Positions 52,973-62,196 of a stretch of DNA of 64,000 bases are shown piece after piece. The translations under genes and the position numbers were made by a program. Positions within the stretch are counted from its first letter, which is position 1. Every line of letters begins with the position of its first letter. Source of the DNA: Pseudomonas sp. MRSN 12121 (GTDB lineage: Bacteria; Pseudomonadota; Gammaproteobacteria; Pseudomonadales; Pseudomonadaceae). The stretch spans positions 6,533,388-6,597,387 of the forward strand of contig NZ_CP010892.1 of NCBI RefSeq assembly GCF_000931465.1, given 5' to 3'. The notes under the pieces were generated by a model, which saw only the letters and a list, made by a program, of their open reading frames with translations, made no database searches and was not told where the DNA came from.

Positions 52973-54589
52973 CTAACCGATTCGATGAGCGGAGCGGCGA
53001 ATCAGGCCAATTACCGGTAGCAATCCCACCAGGACCAGGGTCAGCGCGGGCAATGCCGCACGCGACCATTCGCCTTCGCTGGTCATCTCGAAGATCCGCA
53101 CTGCCAGCGTGTCCCAGCCGAACGGGCGCATCAGCAGGGTCGCGGGCATTTCCTTGAGCACATCGACGAACACCAGCAGCGCCGCGCTCAGCGTGCCGGG
53201 CAGCAACAGCGGCAGATACACTTTGAAAAACAGTCGCGGACCACTGACCCCCAGGCTGCGCGCCGCTTCCGGCAACGAAGGCCGGATCCGCGCCAGGCTG
53301 CTTTCCAGCGGCCCATAGGCCACCGCGATAAAACGCACCAGGTAAGCCAGCAGCAACGCCGCCAGGCTGCCCAGCAGCAACGGCTTGCCCGCGCCGCCGA
53401 GCCAGCTCGACAGCGGGATCACCAGTTCACGGTCCAGGTAACTGAACGCCAGCATGATCGACACCGCCAGCACCGAGCCCGGCAAGGCATACCCGAGGTT
53501 GGCCAGGCTGACGCCGGAACGGATCGCCCGGGTCGGCGCCAGCCGGCGGGCGAACGCCAGCAGCAAGGCCACGCTCACCGTGACCAGTGCCGCCATGGCG
53601 CCCAGGTACAGGGTGTGCAGGATCAGCCCGGCATAACGCTCGTCGAGGTCGAAGCGGCCGCGCTGCCAGAACCACACCAGCAGTTGCAGCAGCGGAATGA
53701 CGAAGGCGCAGGCGAACACCAGCACGCACCAGCCTGTGGCCGCCAGGGCCTTCAACCCGCGCAGCGGATACAGCGCCTTGCCGCGCGGGCGCTCGTTGGC
53801 TGAGCGACTGGCACCGCGGGCGCGACGCTCGCCGTACAGCACCAGCATCACCGCCAGCAGCAACAGGCTGGCCAGTTGCGCGGCGCTGGACAGGCTGAAG
53901 AAGCCGTACCAGGTCTTGTAGATGGCGGTGGTGAAGGTGTCGAAGTTGAACACCGCCACCGCGCCGAAGTCGGCCAGGGTTTCCATCAGCGCCAGCGCCA
54001 CGCCGGCGCCGATGGCCGGGCGCGCCATCGGCAGGGCCACCCGCCAGAACGCCTGCCAGGGGGTCTGCCCGAGCACCCGCGCGGCCTCCATCAGGCCCTT
54101 GCCCTGGGCCAGGAACGCCGTGCGCGCCAGCAGGTACACATAGGGGTAGAACACCAGCACCAGGACCAGGATCACCCCACCGGTGGAACGCACCCGCGGC
54201 AGGCGCAGGCCTGTACCGAACCATTCGCGCAAGAGGGTCTGCACCGGGCCGGAAAAGTCCAGCAGGCCGACGAAGACGAAAGCCAGCACATAGGCCGGAA
54301 TTGCGAAGGGCAGCATCAGCGCCCAATCCAGCCAGCGGCGGCCGGGAAATTCGCAGAGGCTGGTCAGCCAAGCCAGGCTCACCCCCAGCAGCGTCACGCC
54401 CACGCCGACACCCAGCACCAGGGTCAGGGTGTTGCCCAACAGGCGCGGCATCTGGGTTTCCCATAGGTGCGACCAGATCTGCGGGTCGACCACCTGCCAC
54501 GACAGCAGCAGCACGCTCAGCGGCAGCAGCACCAGGGCGGCGACAGCGAAAACCAGCGGATACCAGCGACGTTGGGCGGGATGGGCCAC
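52973..54589 (-). CDS. Iron(III)-type ABC transporter permease (FbpB/HitB-like)
   Basis: 538 residues, a fused double permease with about 12 membrane segments and two coupling loops (EAARVLGQTPWQAFWRVALPMARPA near 185 and EAARSLGVSGPRLFFKVYLPLLLPG near 455). This layout is characteristic of ferric-binding FbpB/SfuB/HitB systems. The binding-protein gene is just upstream on the same strand; no ATPase gene is nearby. Confidence 0.88.
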   Translation of the reverse strand: MAHPAQRRWYPLVFAVAALVLLPLSVLLLSWQVVDPQIWSHLWETQMPRLLGNTLTLVLGVGVGVTLLGVSLAWLTSLCEFPGRRWLDWALMLPFAIPAYVLAFVFVGLLDFSGPVQTLLREWFGTGLRLPRVRSTGGVILVLVLVFYPYVYLLARTAFLAQGKGLMEAARVLGQTPWQAFWRVALPMARPAIGAGVALALMETLADFGAVAVFNFDTFTTAIYKTWYGFFSLSSAAQLASLLLLAVMLVLYGERRARGASRSANERPRGKALYPLRGLKALAATGWCVLVFACAFVIPLLQLLVWFWQRGRFDLDERYAGLILHTLYLGAMAALVTVSVALLLAFARRLAPTRAIRSGVSLANLGYALPGSVLAVSIMLAFSYLDRELVIPLSSWLGGAGKPLLLGSLAALLLAYLVRFIAVAYGPLESSLARIRPSLPEAARSLGVSGPRLFFKVYLPLLLPGTLSAALLVFVDVLKEMPATLLMRPFGWDTLAVRIFEMTSEGEWSRAALPALTLVLVGLLPVIGLIRRSAHRIG

Positions 54590-54640
54590 GAAAAACTCTC
54601 AAGCCAGGTGGGTCAATAAAGGACAATCGCGAACCGGGTA

Positions 54641-54667
54641 AACAAAACGCCCCGCAAAGGCGGGGCG
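54641..54667 (-). terminator. Hairpin with T-run between the binding protein and permease genes
   Basis: On the minus strand CGCCCCGC-CTTT-GCGGGGCG (8-bp perfect stem) is followed by TTTTGTTT. It lies 17 bases past the binding-protein stop, so a large share of transcripts may end before the permease. Confidence 0.75.
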
Positions 54668-54683
54668 CAGTATAACCAGCGGA

Positions 54684-55685
54684 TCAGTTCCAGCCAGCAC
54701 GGTCCATCAGGCGAATGGCTTCGGCCTGACGCTTGCCGGCGACTTCCACCGGCAGGGTGTCAGCCACGAACTTGCCCCAGGCCGACACTTCGGCCGAAGG
54801 CGGCACGCTCGGGTTGGCCGGGAACTCCTGGTTCACGTCGGCGAAGATCTTCTGCGCTTCGGCGGTGGTCATCCACTCCACCAGGGCCTTGGCGGCTTCC
54901 GGGTGCGGCGCGTGCTTGGTCAGGCCGATGCCCGACAGGTTGACGTGCACGCCACGGTCGTTCTGGTTCGGCCAGAACAGCTTCACCGGCAGTTCCGGCT
55001 TCTGCTTGTGCAGGCGGCCGTAGTAGTAGGTGTTGACGATGCCCACGTCGCACTGGCCGGCGTTGATCGCCTCGAGTACCGCGACGTCGTCGGAGAACAC
55101 GTCGGTGGACAGGTTGTTGACCCAGCCCTTGATGATCTCTTCGGTTTTCGCCGCACCGTGGGTCTCGATCAGGGTGGCGGTCAGCGACTGGTTGTAGACC
55201 TTCTTCGCGGTGCGCAGGCACAGGCGGCCTTCCCACTGCTTGTCGGCCAGGGCTTCGTAGGTGGACAGCTCGGAAGGCTTCACCCGCGCGGTGGAATAGG
55301 CGATGGTCCGCGCCCGCAGGCTCAGGCCGGTCCAGGCGTGGGAAGCGGCGCGGTATTGCGGGGGAATGTTGCTGTCGATCACCTTGGAGGTGAACGGCTG
55401 CAGGATGCCCATCTGCTCGGCCTGCCACAGGTTGCCGGCATCGACGGTGAGCAGCAGGTCGGCGCTGGCGTTCTCGCCCTCGGCCTTGATCCGCTGCATC
55501 AACGGCGCTTCCTTGTCGGTGATGAACTTCACCTGGACCCCGGTTTTCTGGGTGTAGAGGTCGAAGACCGGCTTGATCAACTCGTCGATACGCGAGGAAT
55601 AGACCACGACCTCATCGGCTGCCTGGGCGGTACCGCCAATGAGGGTGAGGGCCAGGGCGGTCAATAGACGCTTCGGTGCCAGCAT
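54684..55685 (-). CDS. Iron(III)-type ABC transporter binding protein (FbpA/HitA-like)
   Basis: 333 residues with signal peptide (MLAPKRLLTALALTLIGGTAQA) and the family-1 binding fold. Motifs are VVVYSSRIDELIKPVFDLYTQKTG, a paired-Tyr segment VGIVNTYYYGRLHKQKPELP (Tyr ligands for ferric iron) and the ending EAIRLMDRAGWN. Iron binding is inferred from the YYY motif and homology. Confidence 0.88.
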   Translation of the reverse strand: MLAPKRLLTALALTLIGGTAQAADEVVVYSSRIDELIKPVFDLYTQKTGVQVKFITDKEAPLMQRIKAEGENASADLLLTVDAGNLWQAEQMGILQPFTSKVIDSNIPPQYRAASHAWTGLSLRARTIAYSTARVKPSELSTYEALADKQWEGRLCLRTAKKVYNQSLTATLIETHGAAKTEEIIKGWVNNLSTDVFSDDVAVLEAINAGQCDVGIVNTYYYGRLHKQKPELPVKLFWPNQNDRGVHVNLSGIGLTKHAPHPEAAKALVEWMTTAEAQKIFADVNQEFPANPSVPPSAEVSAWGKFVADTLPVEVAGKRQAEAIRLMDRAGWN

Positions 55686-55853
55686 GGGAGCAGTCTCTCG
55701 GAATCAAAGGGAAGCAAATGATAAGGACTAGCATTTGCCTTCTCAAACCGAACAGGAAACCCAGGCGTTACCAGATGTTGCATAGCCCGCCGAAGCCCAT
55801 GCGCCGGGGGATCCAACGCACCCGCGATGGCGATGCCCGCCCCACCACAGCCA

Positions 55854-57077
55854 TCAGGCCCTGGCCAGCTCCGGCAAATCCCCGCTCAAGCCCAGCGCCT
55901 GGCGCACGAACAGCGCCTTGGCTTCGGGCATCTGGTCGACCATTTTCAAGCCGGTGTTGCGCAACCAGCGCAGCGGCAGCGGATCGGCCTGGAACAACCG
56001 CTCGAAGCCCTCCATCGCCGCCATCAACGCCAGGTTGTGCGGCATGCGCCGCCGCTCGTAACGGCTCAGTACCTTGGTATCGGCCAGCCGTTCGCCGCGG
56101 CTGGCCGCCTGCAGCAGCACCTCGGCCAGCACCGCGGCGTCGAGGAAGCCCAGGTTGACCCCCTGCCCGGCCAGCGGATGGATGGTGTGGGCCGCATCGC
56201 CGATCAATGCCAGCCCTTCGGCCACGTAGCGTTTGGCATGCCGCTGGCGCAACGGCACGCACAGCCGCGGGTCGGCATCCAGCACCGAACCCAGGCGGCC
56301 CTCGAAGGCGCGCTCAAGCTCCCGGCAGAAGTCGCCGTCGGCCAGCGCCATCAGGCGTTCGGCCTCGCCCGGCGTGGTCGACCAGACGATCGAGCACCAG
56401 TCCTGCTCCCCGTCGCGCGCAAGCGGCAGGAAAGCCAGCGGGCCGTTGTCGGTGAACCGCTGCCAGGCGGTCATGCGGTGCGGTTCGCTGCAGCGCACGC
56501 TGGTAACGATGGCGTGATGCAGGTAATCCCATTCACGGGTGGCGCAGCCCGTCAGGCGTCGCACCGCTGAATGGGCGCCGTCGGCGGCGACCACCAGCGG
56601 CGCGCGCAGGGTACGGCCATCGGCCAGGGTCAGCAGCCAGTCGTCGCCGGAACGGCGCATCTGTTCCAGGCGAGCGTTGGCCAAGAGGCCGATGTCGCAG
56701 TTGTGCAGGCGCTCCAGCAGCGCATCCTGGACCACCCGATTCTCGACGATATGGCCCAGCACCTCGGCATGCACGCTGGCGGCCGAGAAATGAATCTGCC
56801 CGGTGCCGCTACCGTCCCAGACCTGCATCTCGGCATAAGGGCTGCTACGGCGCCGGGTGACCCCTTCCCAGACGCCCAGACGCTCGAGAATCCGCTGGCT
56901 GGCCGCCGACAGCGCACTCACGCGCGGCTCGAACGGGGCTTCTTCGTCGAAGGGCTTGACCTTCAGCGGGCTGCCATCGAGCAGCAGCACTTCCAGGCCA
57001 CTGTCCTGTAACGCCAGCGCCAGGGCGCTGCCGACCATTCCGGCCCCGACAATCAGCAGATCTGCACGCATTTCCAT
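55854..57077 (-). CDS. ubiI: Ubiquinone biosynthesis hydroxylase, UbiI/VisC type
   Basis: 407 residues, FAD monooxygenase of the UbiH family. The GxGxxG motif is LLIVGAGMVGSALALAL, the DG motif VVAADGAHSAVRRLTG near 170 and the FAD motif LIGDAAHTIHPLAGQGVNLGFLDA near 290. UbiI performs the C5-hydroxylation of the ubiquinone ring. It is paralogous to the next upstream gene and at the 3' end of the pepP operon. Confidence 0.88.
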   Translation of the reverse strand: MEMRADLLIVGAGMVGSALALALQDSGLEVLLLDGSPLKVKPFDEEAPFEPRVSALSAASQRILERLGVWEGVTRRRSSPYAEMQVWDGSGTGQIHFSAASVHAEVLGHIVENRVVQDALLERLHNCDIGLLANARLEQMRRSGDDWLLTLADGRTLRAPLVVAADGAHSAVRRLTGCATREWDYLHHAIVTSVRCSEPHRMTAWQRFTDNGPLAFLPLARDGEQDWCSIVWSTTPGEAERLMALADGDFCRELERAFEGRLGSVLDADPRLCVPLRQRHAKRYVAEGLALIGDAAHTIHPLAGQGVNLGFLDAAVLAEVLLQAASRGERLADTKVLSRYERRRMPHNLALMAAMEGFERLFQADPLPLRWLRNTGLKMVDQMPEAKALFVRQALGLSGDLPELARA

Positions 57078-57129
57078 GCTTTAAACCTGTCTCGCTTGCG
57101 GCTCGCGCCGCGGGTAAAGGATTTTGCAC

Positions 57130-58317
57130 TCACGCATCGGGACGGGTCCCCAGCCCCATGGCCTGCCGCGCGAACCAACGCTTGGCCGGCGGCAGCAGGT
57201 CCAGGCCCAGCAGCCCGATATTGCGCCCCAGCGACACCAGCGGCAGCTTGCTGCCGAACAGTCGGGTGACCTGGTCGGAAAAGCCCACGGTCAGGTCCTG
57301 GTCCAGGCGCTGCCGCTCGCGGTAGCCCTGCAACACACTGAAATCGCCGGGTGCCGCCGGGCTGAGCAACAGCGCATCGGCCAACGCCTGGGCGTCGCGC
57401 AGCGACAGGTTGAAGCCCTGCCCGGCAATCGGATGCAGGCTGTGGGCAGCGTTGCCCAGCACCACCAGATGCGGGCGCACTTGCTCCTCGGCCTCCACCA
57501 GCGCCAGCGGGTAGAGATGCCGGGCCCCGACTTGCTTCAGGGTGCCCAGGCGGTAGCCGAAGACGCCCTGCAATTCGCTGAGGAAGCTGCGCTCGTCCAG
57601 CTCGGCCAGGCGCTGCGCGTCCATCCCCAGGCGGGTCCAGACCAGCGCGCAGCGGTTGTCCGGCAGCGGCAGCAGCGCCATCGGCCCGTCGTCGGTGAAA
57701 CGCTCGAAGGCCATGCCGTTGTGGGCTTCGCTCGGAGTGATATTGGCGATCAGCGCGCTCTGGTGGTAAGGGCGCTTTTTCACCCCGATTCCCAGTTGCT
57801 CGCGCAGCCCGGAACGACCGCCGTCGGCCAGCACCGCCAGTTCGCAGTCCAGGATGGTTTCGTCGTTGAGGGTCAGGCGGTAACCGTCTTCCAGCGGCTC
57901 CATGCGCGTGACTTCGGCCGGGCAACGCCAGCTCACCACGTCCTGGTCCAGGCCTTGCCACAGGCACTGGCCGAGCCAGGCGTTTTCCACCACATACCCG
58001 AGGGCGGGAACCCCCTCCTCCATGGCCGACAGGCGCGCGGTGGAAAACCGTCCGCGGTCGGATACATGGATCTGCTTGATCGGCTCGGCGCGGCGGGAAA
58101 TTTCCTGCCACAGGCCCAGCCGCTGATAGATCTGCCGCGCGCCGAACGATAGCGCCGAAGAGCGCGCGTCATAGCTGGGCTGGTAACTGTTGCCCGGCGC
58201 GAACGGCTCGATCAGCACGATCTTCCAGCCGCGCGCCTTGGCGCCGGACTGCAGGGCCAGGGCCAGGCTGGCGCCGACCAGGCCGCCGCCGATGATCGCC
58301 AGATTGACCCGGCTCAT
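57130..58317 (-). CDS. ubiH: 2-octaprenyl-6-methoxyphenyl hydroxylase UbiH
   Basis: 395 residues with GGGLVGASLALAL at the N-terminus, VLADGGRSGLREQLG near 160 and LGNAAHSLHPIAGQGFNLSLRDA near 285. UbiH hydroxylates C4 of the ubiquinone ring. Its ATG overlaps the pepP stop by four bases; the gap to ubiI is 52 bases. Confidence 0.93.
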   Translation of the reverse strand: MSRVNLAIIGGGLVGASLALALQSGAKARGWKIVLIEPFAPGNSYQPSYDARSSALSFGARQIYQRLGLWQEISRRAEPIKQIHVSDRGRFSTARLSAMEEGVPALGYVVENAWLGQCLWQGLDQDVVSWRCPAEVTRMEPLEDGYRLTLNDETILDCELAVLADGGRSGLREQLGIGVKKRPYHQSALIANITPSEAHNGMAFERFTDDGPMALLPLPDNRCALVWTRLGMDAQRLAELDERSFLSELQGVFGYRLGTLKQVGARHLYPLALVEAEEQVRPHLVVLGNAAHSLHPIAGQGFNLSLRDAQALADALLLSPAAPGDFSVLQGYRERQRLDQDLTVGFSDQVTRLFGSKLPLVSLGRNIGLLGLDLLPPAKRWFARQAMGLGTRPDA

Positions 58318-59648
58318 GCCGCGCTGGCCCGGGCAGCGGCCATCAGGGCCTCGATCTCGGCCACCGTCTTGGGCACGCCGCCGGTGAGAATTTCACAGCC
58401 TTGCTTGGTTACCACCACGTCGTCCTCGATGCGCACGCCAATGCCGCGCCATTTCTTCGCCACGTTCTGGTTGTCCGGCGCGATGTAGATGCCGGGCTCG
58501 ACCGTCAGGGCCATGCCGACTTCCAGCACCCGCCATTCGCCGCCAACCTTGTATTCGCCGACGTCATGCACATCCATGCCCAGCCAGTGGCCGGCGCGGT
58601 GCATGTAAAACGCCTTGTACGCCTCGCTGGCGATCAATTCGTCCACTTCACCCTCCAGCAACCCCAGCTTGACTAACCCTGCCGTGATCACCCGGACGGT
58701 CGCCTCATGCGCCTGGTTCCAGTGCTTGTTCGGCGCGATCTCGGCAAAGGCCGCTTCCTGGGACGCCAGCACCAGCTCGTAGATCGCCTTCTGCTCCGGG
58801 GAAAATTTGCCGTTCACCGGCCAGGTGCGGGTGATATCGCTGGCGTAGCAATCGATCTCGCAACCGGCATCGATCAGCACCAGGTCGCCGTCCTTGAGCA
58901 ACGCGTCGTTCTGCTGGTAGTGCAGGATGCAGCTGTTGCGCCCGGCGGCGACGATCGAACCGTAGGCCGGCATCTTCGCCCCGCCCCGACGGAACTCGTA
59001 GTCCAGCTCGGCCTCCAGGCTGAACTCATACAACCCGGCCCGGCTGGCCTGCATGGCACGCACATGGGCCTGGGCGGAAATCCGCGCGGCCTCGCGCATC
59101 ACCTTCACTTCCGCCGCCGATTTATACAGACGCATGTCGTGCAGCAGATGATCCAGGGCAACGAATTCGTTCGGTGGCTGGGCGCCCAGGTGCGCCTTGG
59201 AACGGATCACGTTGATCCACTCCATCAGGTGGCGATCGAATTCGGGATTGCTGCCCATGGCCGAATACACCCGGTCGCGACCTTCGATAAGGCCCGGCAG
59301 GATGTCGTCGATATCGGTGATGGGAAAGGCATCGTCGGCGCCGTAGTCGCGAATCGCGCCTTCCTGGCCGGCCCGCAGGCCATCCCAGAGCTCACGCTCG
59401 GCATTGCGCTCGCGACAGAACAGGATGTACTCGCCATGCTCGCGACCGGGCATCAGCACAATCACCGCCTGGGGTTCGGGGAAGCCGCTGAGGTACTGGA
59501 AATCGCTGTCCTGGCGGTAGACATGCTCGACATCGCGATTGCGGATCGCCACGGCGGCGGCCGGCAGGATCGCGATGCTGTTGGGTTCCATCTGCGCCAT
59601 GAGCGCCTTGCGGCGACGGGTGTATTCCGATTTCGGGATATGGATCAT
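58314..59648 (-). CDS. pepP: Xaa-Pro aminopeptidase P
   Basis: 444 residues, M24 metallopeptidase. Metal ligands are in DAGCEIDCYASDITRTWP, HRAGHWLGMDVHDVGEY, LTVEPGIYI and RIEDDVVVTKQG. It removes the N-terminal residue from peptides with proline second. Translationally coupled to ubiH. Confidence 0.95.
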   Translation of the reverse strand: MIHIPKSEYTRRRKALMAQMEPNSIAILPAAAVAIRNRDVEHVYRQDSDFQYLSGFPEPQAVIVLMPGREHGEYILFCRERNAERELWDGLRAGQEGAIRDYGADDAFPITDIDDILPGLIEGRDRVYSAMGSNPEFDRHLMEWINVIRSKAHLGAQPPNEFVALDHLLHDMRLYKSAAEVKVMREAARISAQAHVRAMQASRAGLYEFSLEAELDYEFRRGGAKMPAYGSIVAAGRNSCILHYQQNDALLKDGDLVLIDAGCEIDCYASDITRTWPVNGKFSPEQKAIYELVLASQEAAFAEIAPNKHWNQAHEATVRVITAGLVKLGLLEGEVDELIASEAYKAFYMHRAGHWLGMDVHDVGEYKVGGEWRVLEVGMALTVEPGIYIAPDNQNVAKKWRGIGVRIEDDVVVTKQGCEILTGGVPKTVAEIEALMAAARASAA

Positions 59649-59675
59649 GGGCAGACGGGCTTTCCTATCGAACGA

Positions 59676-60233
59676 TCAGTGCAGAGAAGGCTTGGCCGCT
59701 GGCGCAACGCTCTTGTTGGTCTCGGTGAACAGCAGCAGCGGCGCGACACGCAGGTATTCCATGACTTCCATGTAGTCGCTTTCGCCATCCTCGGACTCTT
59801 CCAGTGCGTCCTGTACCTGGGCGATCGCCGCAAGGTCCTGCAACACTTCCGTGGCTTCGGTGCTCAGGGAGCTGCTGTCGCGGGAGTTGAGGCCGAAGCC
59901 GGTGAGGAAGCCCTGGCACCATTGGCCCAATGCGGCGGCGCGCTCGGCCAGCGGCGCATCGTCGCCAGGCAGCAACAGCACGACGGTCATGTCGTCGCTG
60001 GTCAACTCGCCCTTGACCATTTCCTGCAGGCCGATCAAGGCGTTGCGAACGTTATCCTGTGGCTCGCCTTCGAGCACCTCGGCGGCATCGATCAGCCAAG
60101 CTTCGACTTCGAAGCCGGCGCCGGCGCAGCTGCGACCCAGCAACAGGCCGTGCAATTCGGCAGGCGAAACAGGATGACCGCTGCTGCTGAGCAGGGTGGC
60201 GAAAGCGTTGTACGGGGAATTCTGAATGGGCAT
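59676..60233 (-). CDS. UPF0149 / YecA-family protein
   Basis: 185 residues. The N-terminal PVSPAELHGLLLGRSCAG and middle AALGQWCQGFLTGFGL are the UPF0149 signatures. The C-terminal EYLRVAPLLLFTE is typical. Function is unestablished. It is the first gene of the operon with pepP-ubiH-ubiI and is divergent from the zapA operon. Confidence 0.88.
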   Translation of the reverse strand: MPIQNSPYNAFATLLSSSGHPVSPAELHGLLLGRSCAGAGFEVEAWLIDAAEVLEGEPQDNVRNALIGLQEMVKGELTSDDMTVVLLLPGDDAPLAERAAALGQWCQGFLTGFGLNSRDSSSLSTEATEVLQDLAAIAQVQDALEESEDGESDYMEVMEYLRVAPLLLFTETNKSVAPAAKPSLH

Positions 60234-60373
60234 GGGCAGCTAGGCGCCAAGCGGCGCAATGTCTAGAATGGAGGCCTTGTATCCTAGCATCGGCAGACGC
60301 GCCAAGACCATCGAGGGCGTCAACTCGTTTGCCCAGCCAGTTGCCACTCATCAGACAAACTCAGTGGGATCCA

Positions 60374-60583
60374 ATGGAAGACACCGACCTGCAAGCGCTG
60401 ATGGCCAGACTCGAACTGCTAATTGACCGGGTCGAGCAACTAAAGAGTCAAAACGCACTCTTATTAGCTCAGGAAAAGACTTGGCGCGAGGAACGCGCGC
60501 ACCTCATTGAAAAAAACGAAATCGCCCGGCGTAAGGTCGAATCGATGATTTCGCGCCTCAAGGCCCTGGAGCAAGACTCATGA
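60374..60583 (+). CDS. Coiled-coil protein, TIGR02449 family (ZapB-like)
   Basis: 69 residues, almost entirely one helix with heptad pattern (LMARLELLIDRVEQLKSQNALLLAQEKTW). TIGR02449 proteins accompany zapA in gammaproteobacteria. The ATGA overlap with zapA implies translational coupling. A role beside ZapA in division is inferred from context. Confidence 0.85.
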   Translation: MEDTDLQALMARLELLIDRVEQLKSQNALLLAQEKTWREERAHLIEKNEIARRKVESMISRLKALEQDS

Positions 60584-60903
60584 GTTCAAGCAATAGCGTT
60601 ACCGTGCAGATCCTCGACAAAGAATATTCGATCATCTGCCCCCAGGAAGAACGCAGCAATCTGGTGAGCGCCGCCCGGTATCTGGATGGCAAGATGCGTG
60701 AGATCCGCAGCAGCGGCAAAGTCATCGGCGCCGACCGCATTGCCGTCATGGCCGCCCTCAATATCACCCACGACCTGCTGCACAAGCAGGATCGTCCCGA
60801 CATCCAGGCCAGCGGCTCGACCCGCGAACAGGTACGCGACCTGCTCGAACGCGTGGATCTGGTACTCGCCACCGATACCGACACAACCAAGGCTGATTCC
60901 TGA
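60580..60903 (+). CDS. zapA: Cell division protein ZapA
   Basis: 107 residues with the ZapA N-terminal VTVQILDKEYSIICPQEERSNLVSAARYLDGKM and a C-terminal helix. ZapA bundles FtsZ filaments. It is followed directly by the ssrS promoter. Confidence 0.95.
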   Translation: MSSSNSVTVQILDKEYSIICPQEERSNLVSAARYLDGKMREIRSSGKVIGADRIAVMAALNITHDLLHKQDRPDIQASGSTREQVRDLLERVDLVLATDTDTTKADS

Positions 60904-60915
60904 GGGTGGTTGCGG

Positions 60916-60921
60916 TATAAT
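60916..60921 (+). promoter_or_regulatory. -10 box of the 6S RNA promoter
   Basis: A perfect TATAAT, with the preceding G-rich TGCGG, about 6-10 bases before the start of the ssrS homology. This is where a strong sigma-70 promoter for 6S RNA is expected. Confidence 0.75.
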
Positions 60922-60925
60922 CCAC

Positions 60926-61108
60926 GCCACTCCCTGGGGTGCTTGCCAGTTGGCGATGTCCCTGAGCCGATTTGCACTACCCTGGAAGTTGCACGTTGGG
61001 CCGGTGTGCATGTCCGCCAGACGGAAAGCCTTAACGCCTACTGCATCCTCCGCCTTGAACTTTCGGGTTCAAGGGCTAAGTCGACAGCGGTTCATCCGGG
61101 GAGCCTGG
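60926..61108 (+). ncRNA. ssrS: 6S RNA
   Basis: The approximately 180 bases after zapA match the Pseudomonas 6S RNA in position (zapA-ssrS-fthC synteny) and in recognisable blocks: CTCCCTGGGGTGCTTGCCAG near the 5' end, AGGTTGCACG-like GGAAGTTGCACGTTGGGCCG in the middle and TTCATCCGGGGAGCC near the 3' end. The ends can pair to form the closing stem around the open bubble that mimics a promoter. 6S RNA sequesters sigma-70 RNA polymerase in stationary phase. Exact ends are approximate. Confidence 0.88.
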
Positions 61109-61119
61109 ATTCCAGATCA

Positions 61120-61153
61120 ATGCCAGCTATGCAGATAGCTGGCATTTTTCTTT
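61120..61153 (+). terminator. Rho-independent terminator after ssrS
   Basis: ATGCCAGCTAT pairs with ATAGCTGGCAT (11-bp perfect stem, four-base loop) followed by TTTTCTTTT. Confidence 0.92.
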
Positions 61154-61215
61154 TCAGCTGCGCGATGGTTTAGCGGTACGCTGTCCTGCCGTACCCGACC
61201 TGGACCTGAGTGACC

Positions 61216-61818
61216 ATGACCGAACCGGCGCCGCTGTCCCGCCCGCAACTTCGACGCATGCTGCGCAAGGCCCGCCGCGCCCTCACCGCCAGCGAACAGC
61301 GCCGGGCCGCCGACGGGCTGTATCGGCAGCTGGCGCAGCATCCATCGTTCCGACGCGCCCGGCATATCTCCCTGTACCTGCCCAACGACGGTGAAATCGA
61401 CCCGCGCCCGCTGCTGCGTGCCGCGCAACGCCGGGGCAAGGCCACTTATCTGCCGGTGCTCAGCGCCTGGCCGCGGACCAAGATGGTGTTCCAGCGGGTT
61501 CGCCCCGGAGAAAAACTGCGCCCCAACCGCTTTCGCATCGCCGAGCCACGAGTGAGCCTGGCCCGGCAACGCAAGGTCTGGGCGCTGGACCTGGTGCTGT
61601 TGCCGCTGGTCGGCTTCGATGAGACAGGCGGACGCCTGGGCATGGGCGGCGGCTTCTACGATCGCAGCCTGGCTTATCTGGCCCGGCGCAAGAGCTGGCG
61701 CAAACCGACGCTGCTGGGGCTGGCGCATGAATGCCAGAAAGTGGCGAGACTGGATCAGGCGAGCTGGGACGTACCGCTGCAAGGAACGGTGACGGACAGG
61801 AAATGGTATTTCGCATGA
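61216..61818 (+). CDS. fthC: 5-formyltetrahydrofolate cyclo-ligase
   Basis: 200 residues of the YgfA family, with the ATP-site motif LGMGGGFYDRSL near 148 and LPNDGEIDPRPLL near 58. It converts 5-formyl-THF to methenyl-THF. The synteny ssrS-fthC is conserved in gammaproteobacteria. A GTG six bases upstream (61210) is an alternative start. Confidence 0.92.
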   Translation: MTEPAPLSRPQLRRMLRKARRALTASEQRRAADGLYRQLAQHPSFRRARHISLYLPNDGEIDPRPLLRAAQRRGKATYLPVLSAWPRTKMVFQRVRPGEKLRPNRFRIAEPRVSLARQRKVWALDLVLLPLVGFDETGGRLGMGGGFYDRSLAYLARRKSWRKPTLLGLAHECQKVARLDQASWDVPLQGTVTDRKWYFA

Positions 61819-61852
61819 CAGGCGCCACCGGACAGCGGCGCCCAGAAAGGAA

Positions 61853-62002
61853 TCAACGCTTGTAAGGCTGCTGCTGCTGTTGCGTGAGTTCGACCGGGGC
61901 GTCAGTCTTGCTGGCCCACAGGCTTTGCGCATAACCGGTTGTCACTACGCCCAAACCGAACAAAATAACCAAAATCCATAGTAAATCCGGTTTGCGTTGC
62001 AT
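61853..62002 (-). CDS. Very small single-pass membrane protein
   Basis: 49 codons reading MQRKPDLLWILVILFGLGVV, then TTGYAQSLWASKTDAPVELT, a glutamine run and PYKR. A single strong membrane segment (residues about 6-24) is followed by a short polar tail with five consecutive Gln. GAGGGGGG precedes the ATG by a few bases. It is convergent with fthC. The function is unknown; similar very small proteins are seen at this place in Pseudomonas genomes, but I cannot name a family. Confidence 0.7.
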   Translation of the reverse strand: MQRKPDLLWILVILFGLGVVTTGYAQSLWASKTDAPVELTQQQQQPYKR

Positions 62003-62196
62003 CGATTGCCCCCCTCAGGCATCACACACGATGACAGCAACGGTTTCCATAACAGGCCGTGCAGCAGCGTCAAGCTTAAAATTCCGGCATTCTGCGATAA
62101 CGTGAACCGACACGCAAATGCTGGCGTCAACCGACCGTCGGTTTGTCATGAAATTGCCCAACAACTTGTCCAGCCACCCTCAAGGAGAGCAAAAAG

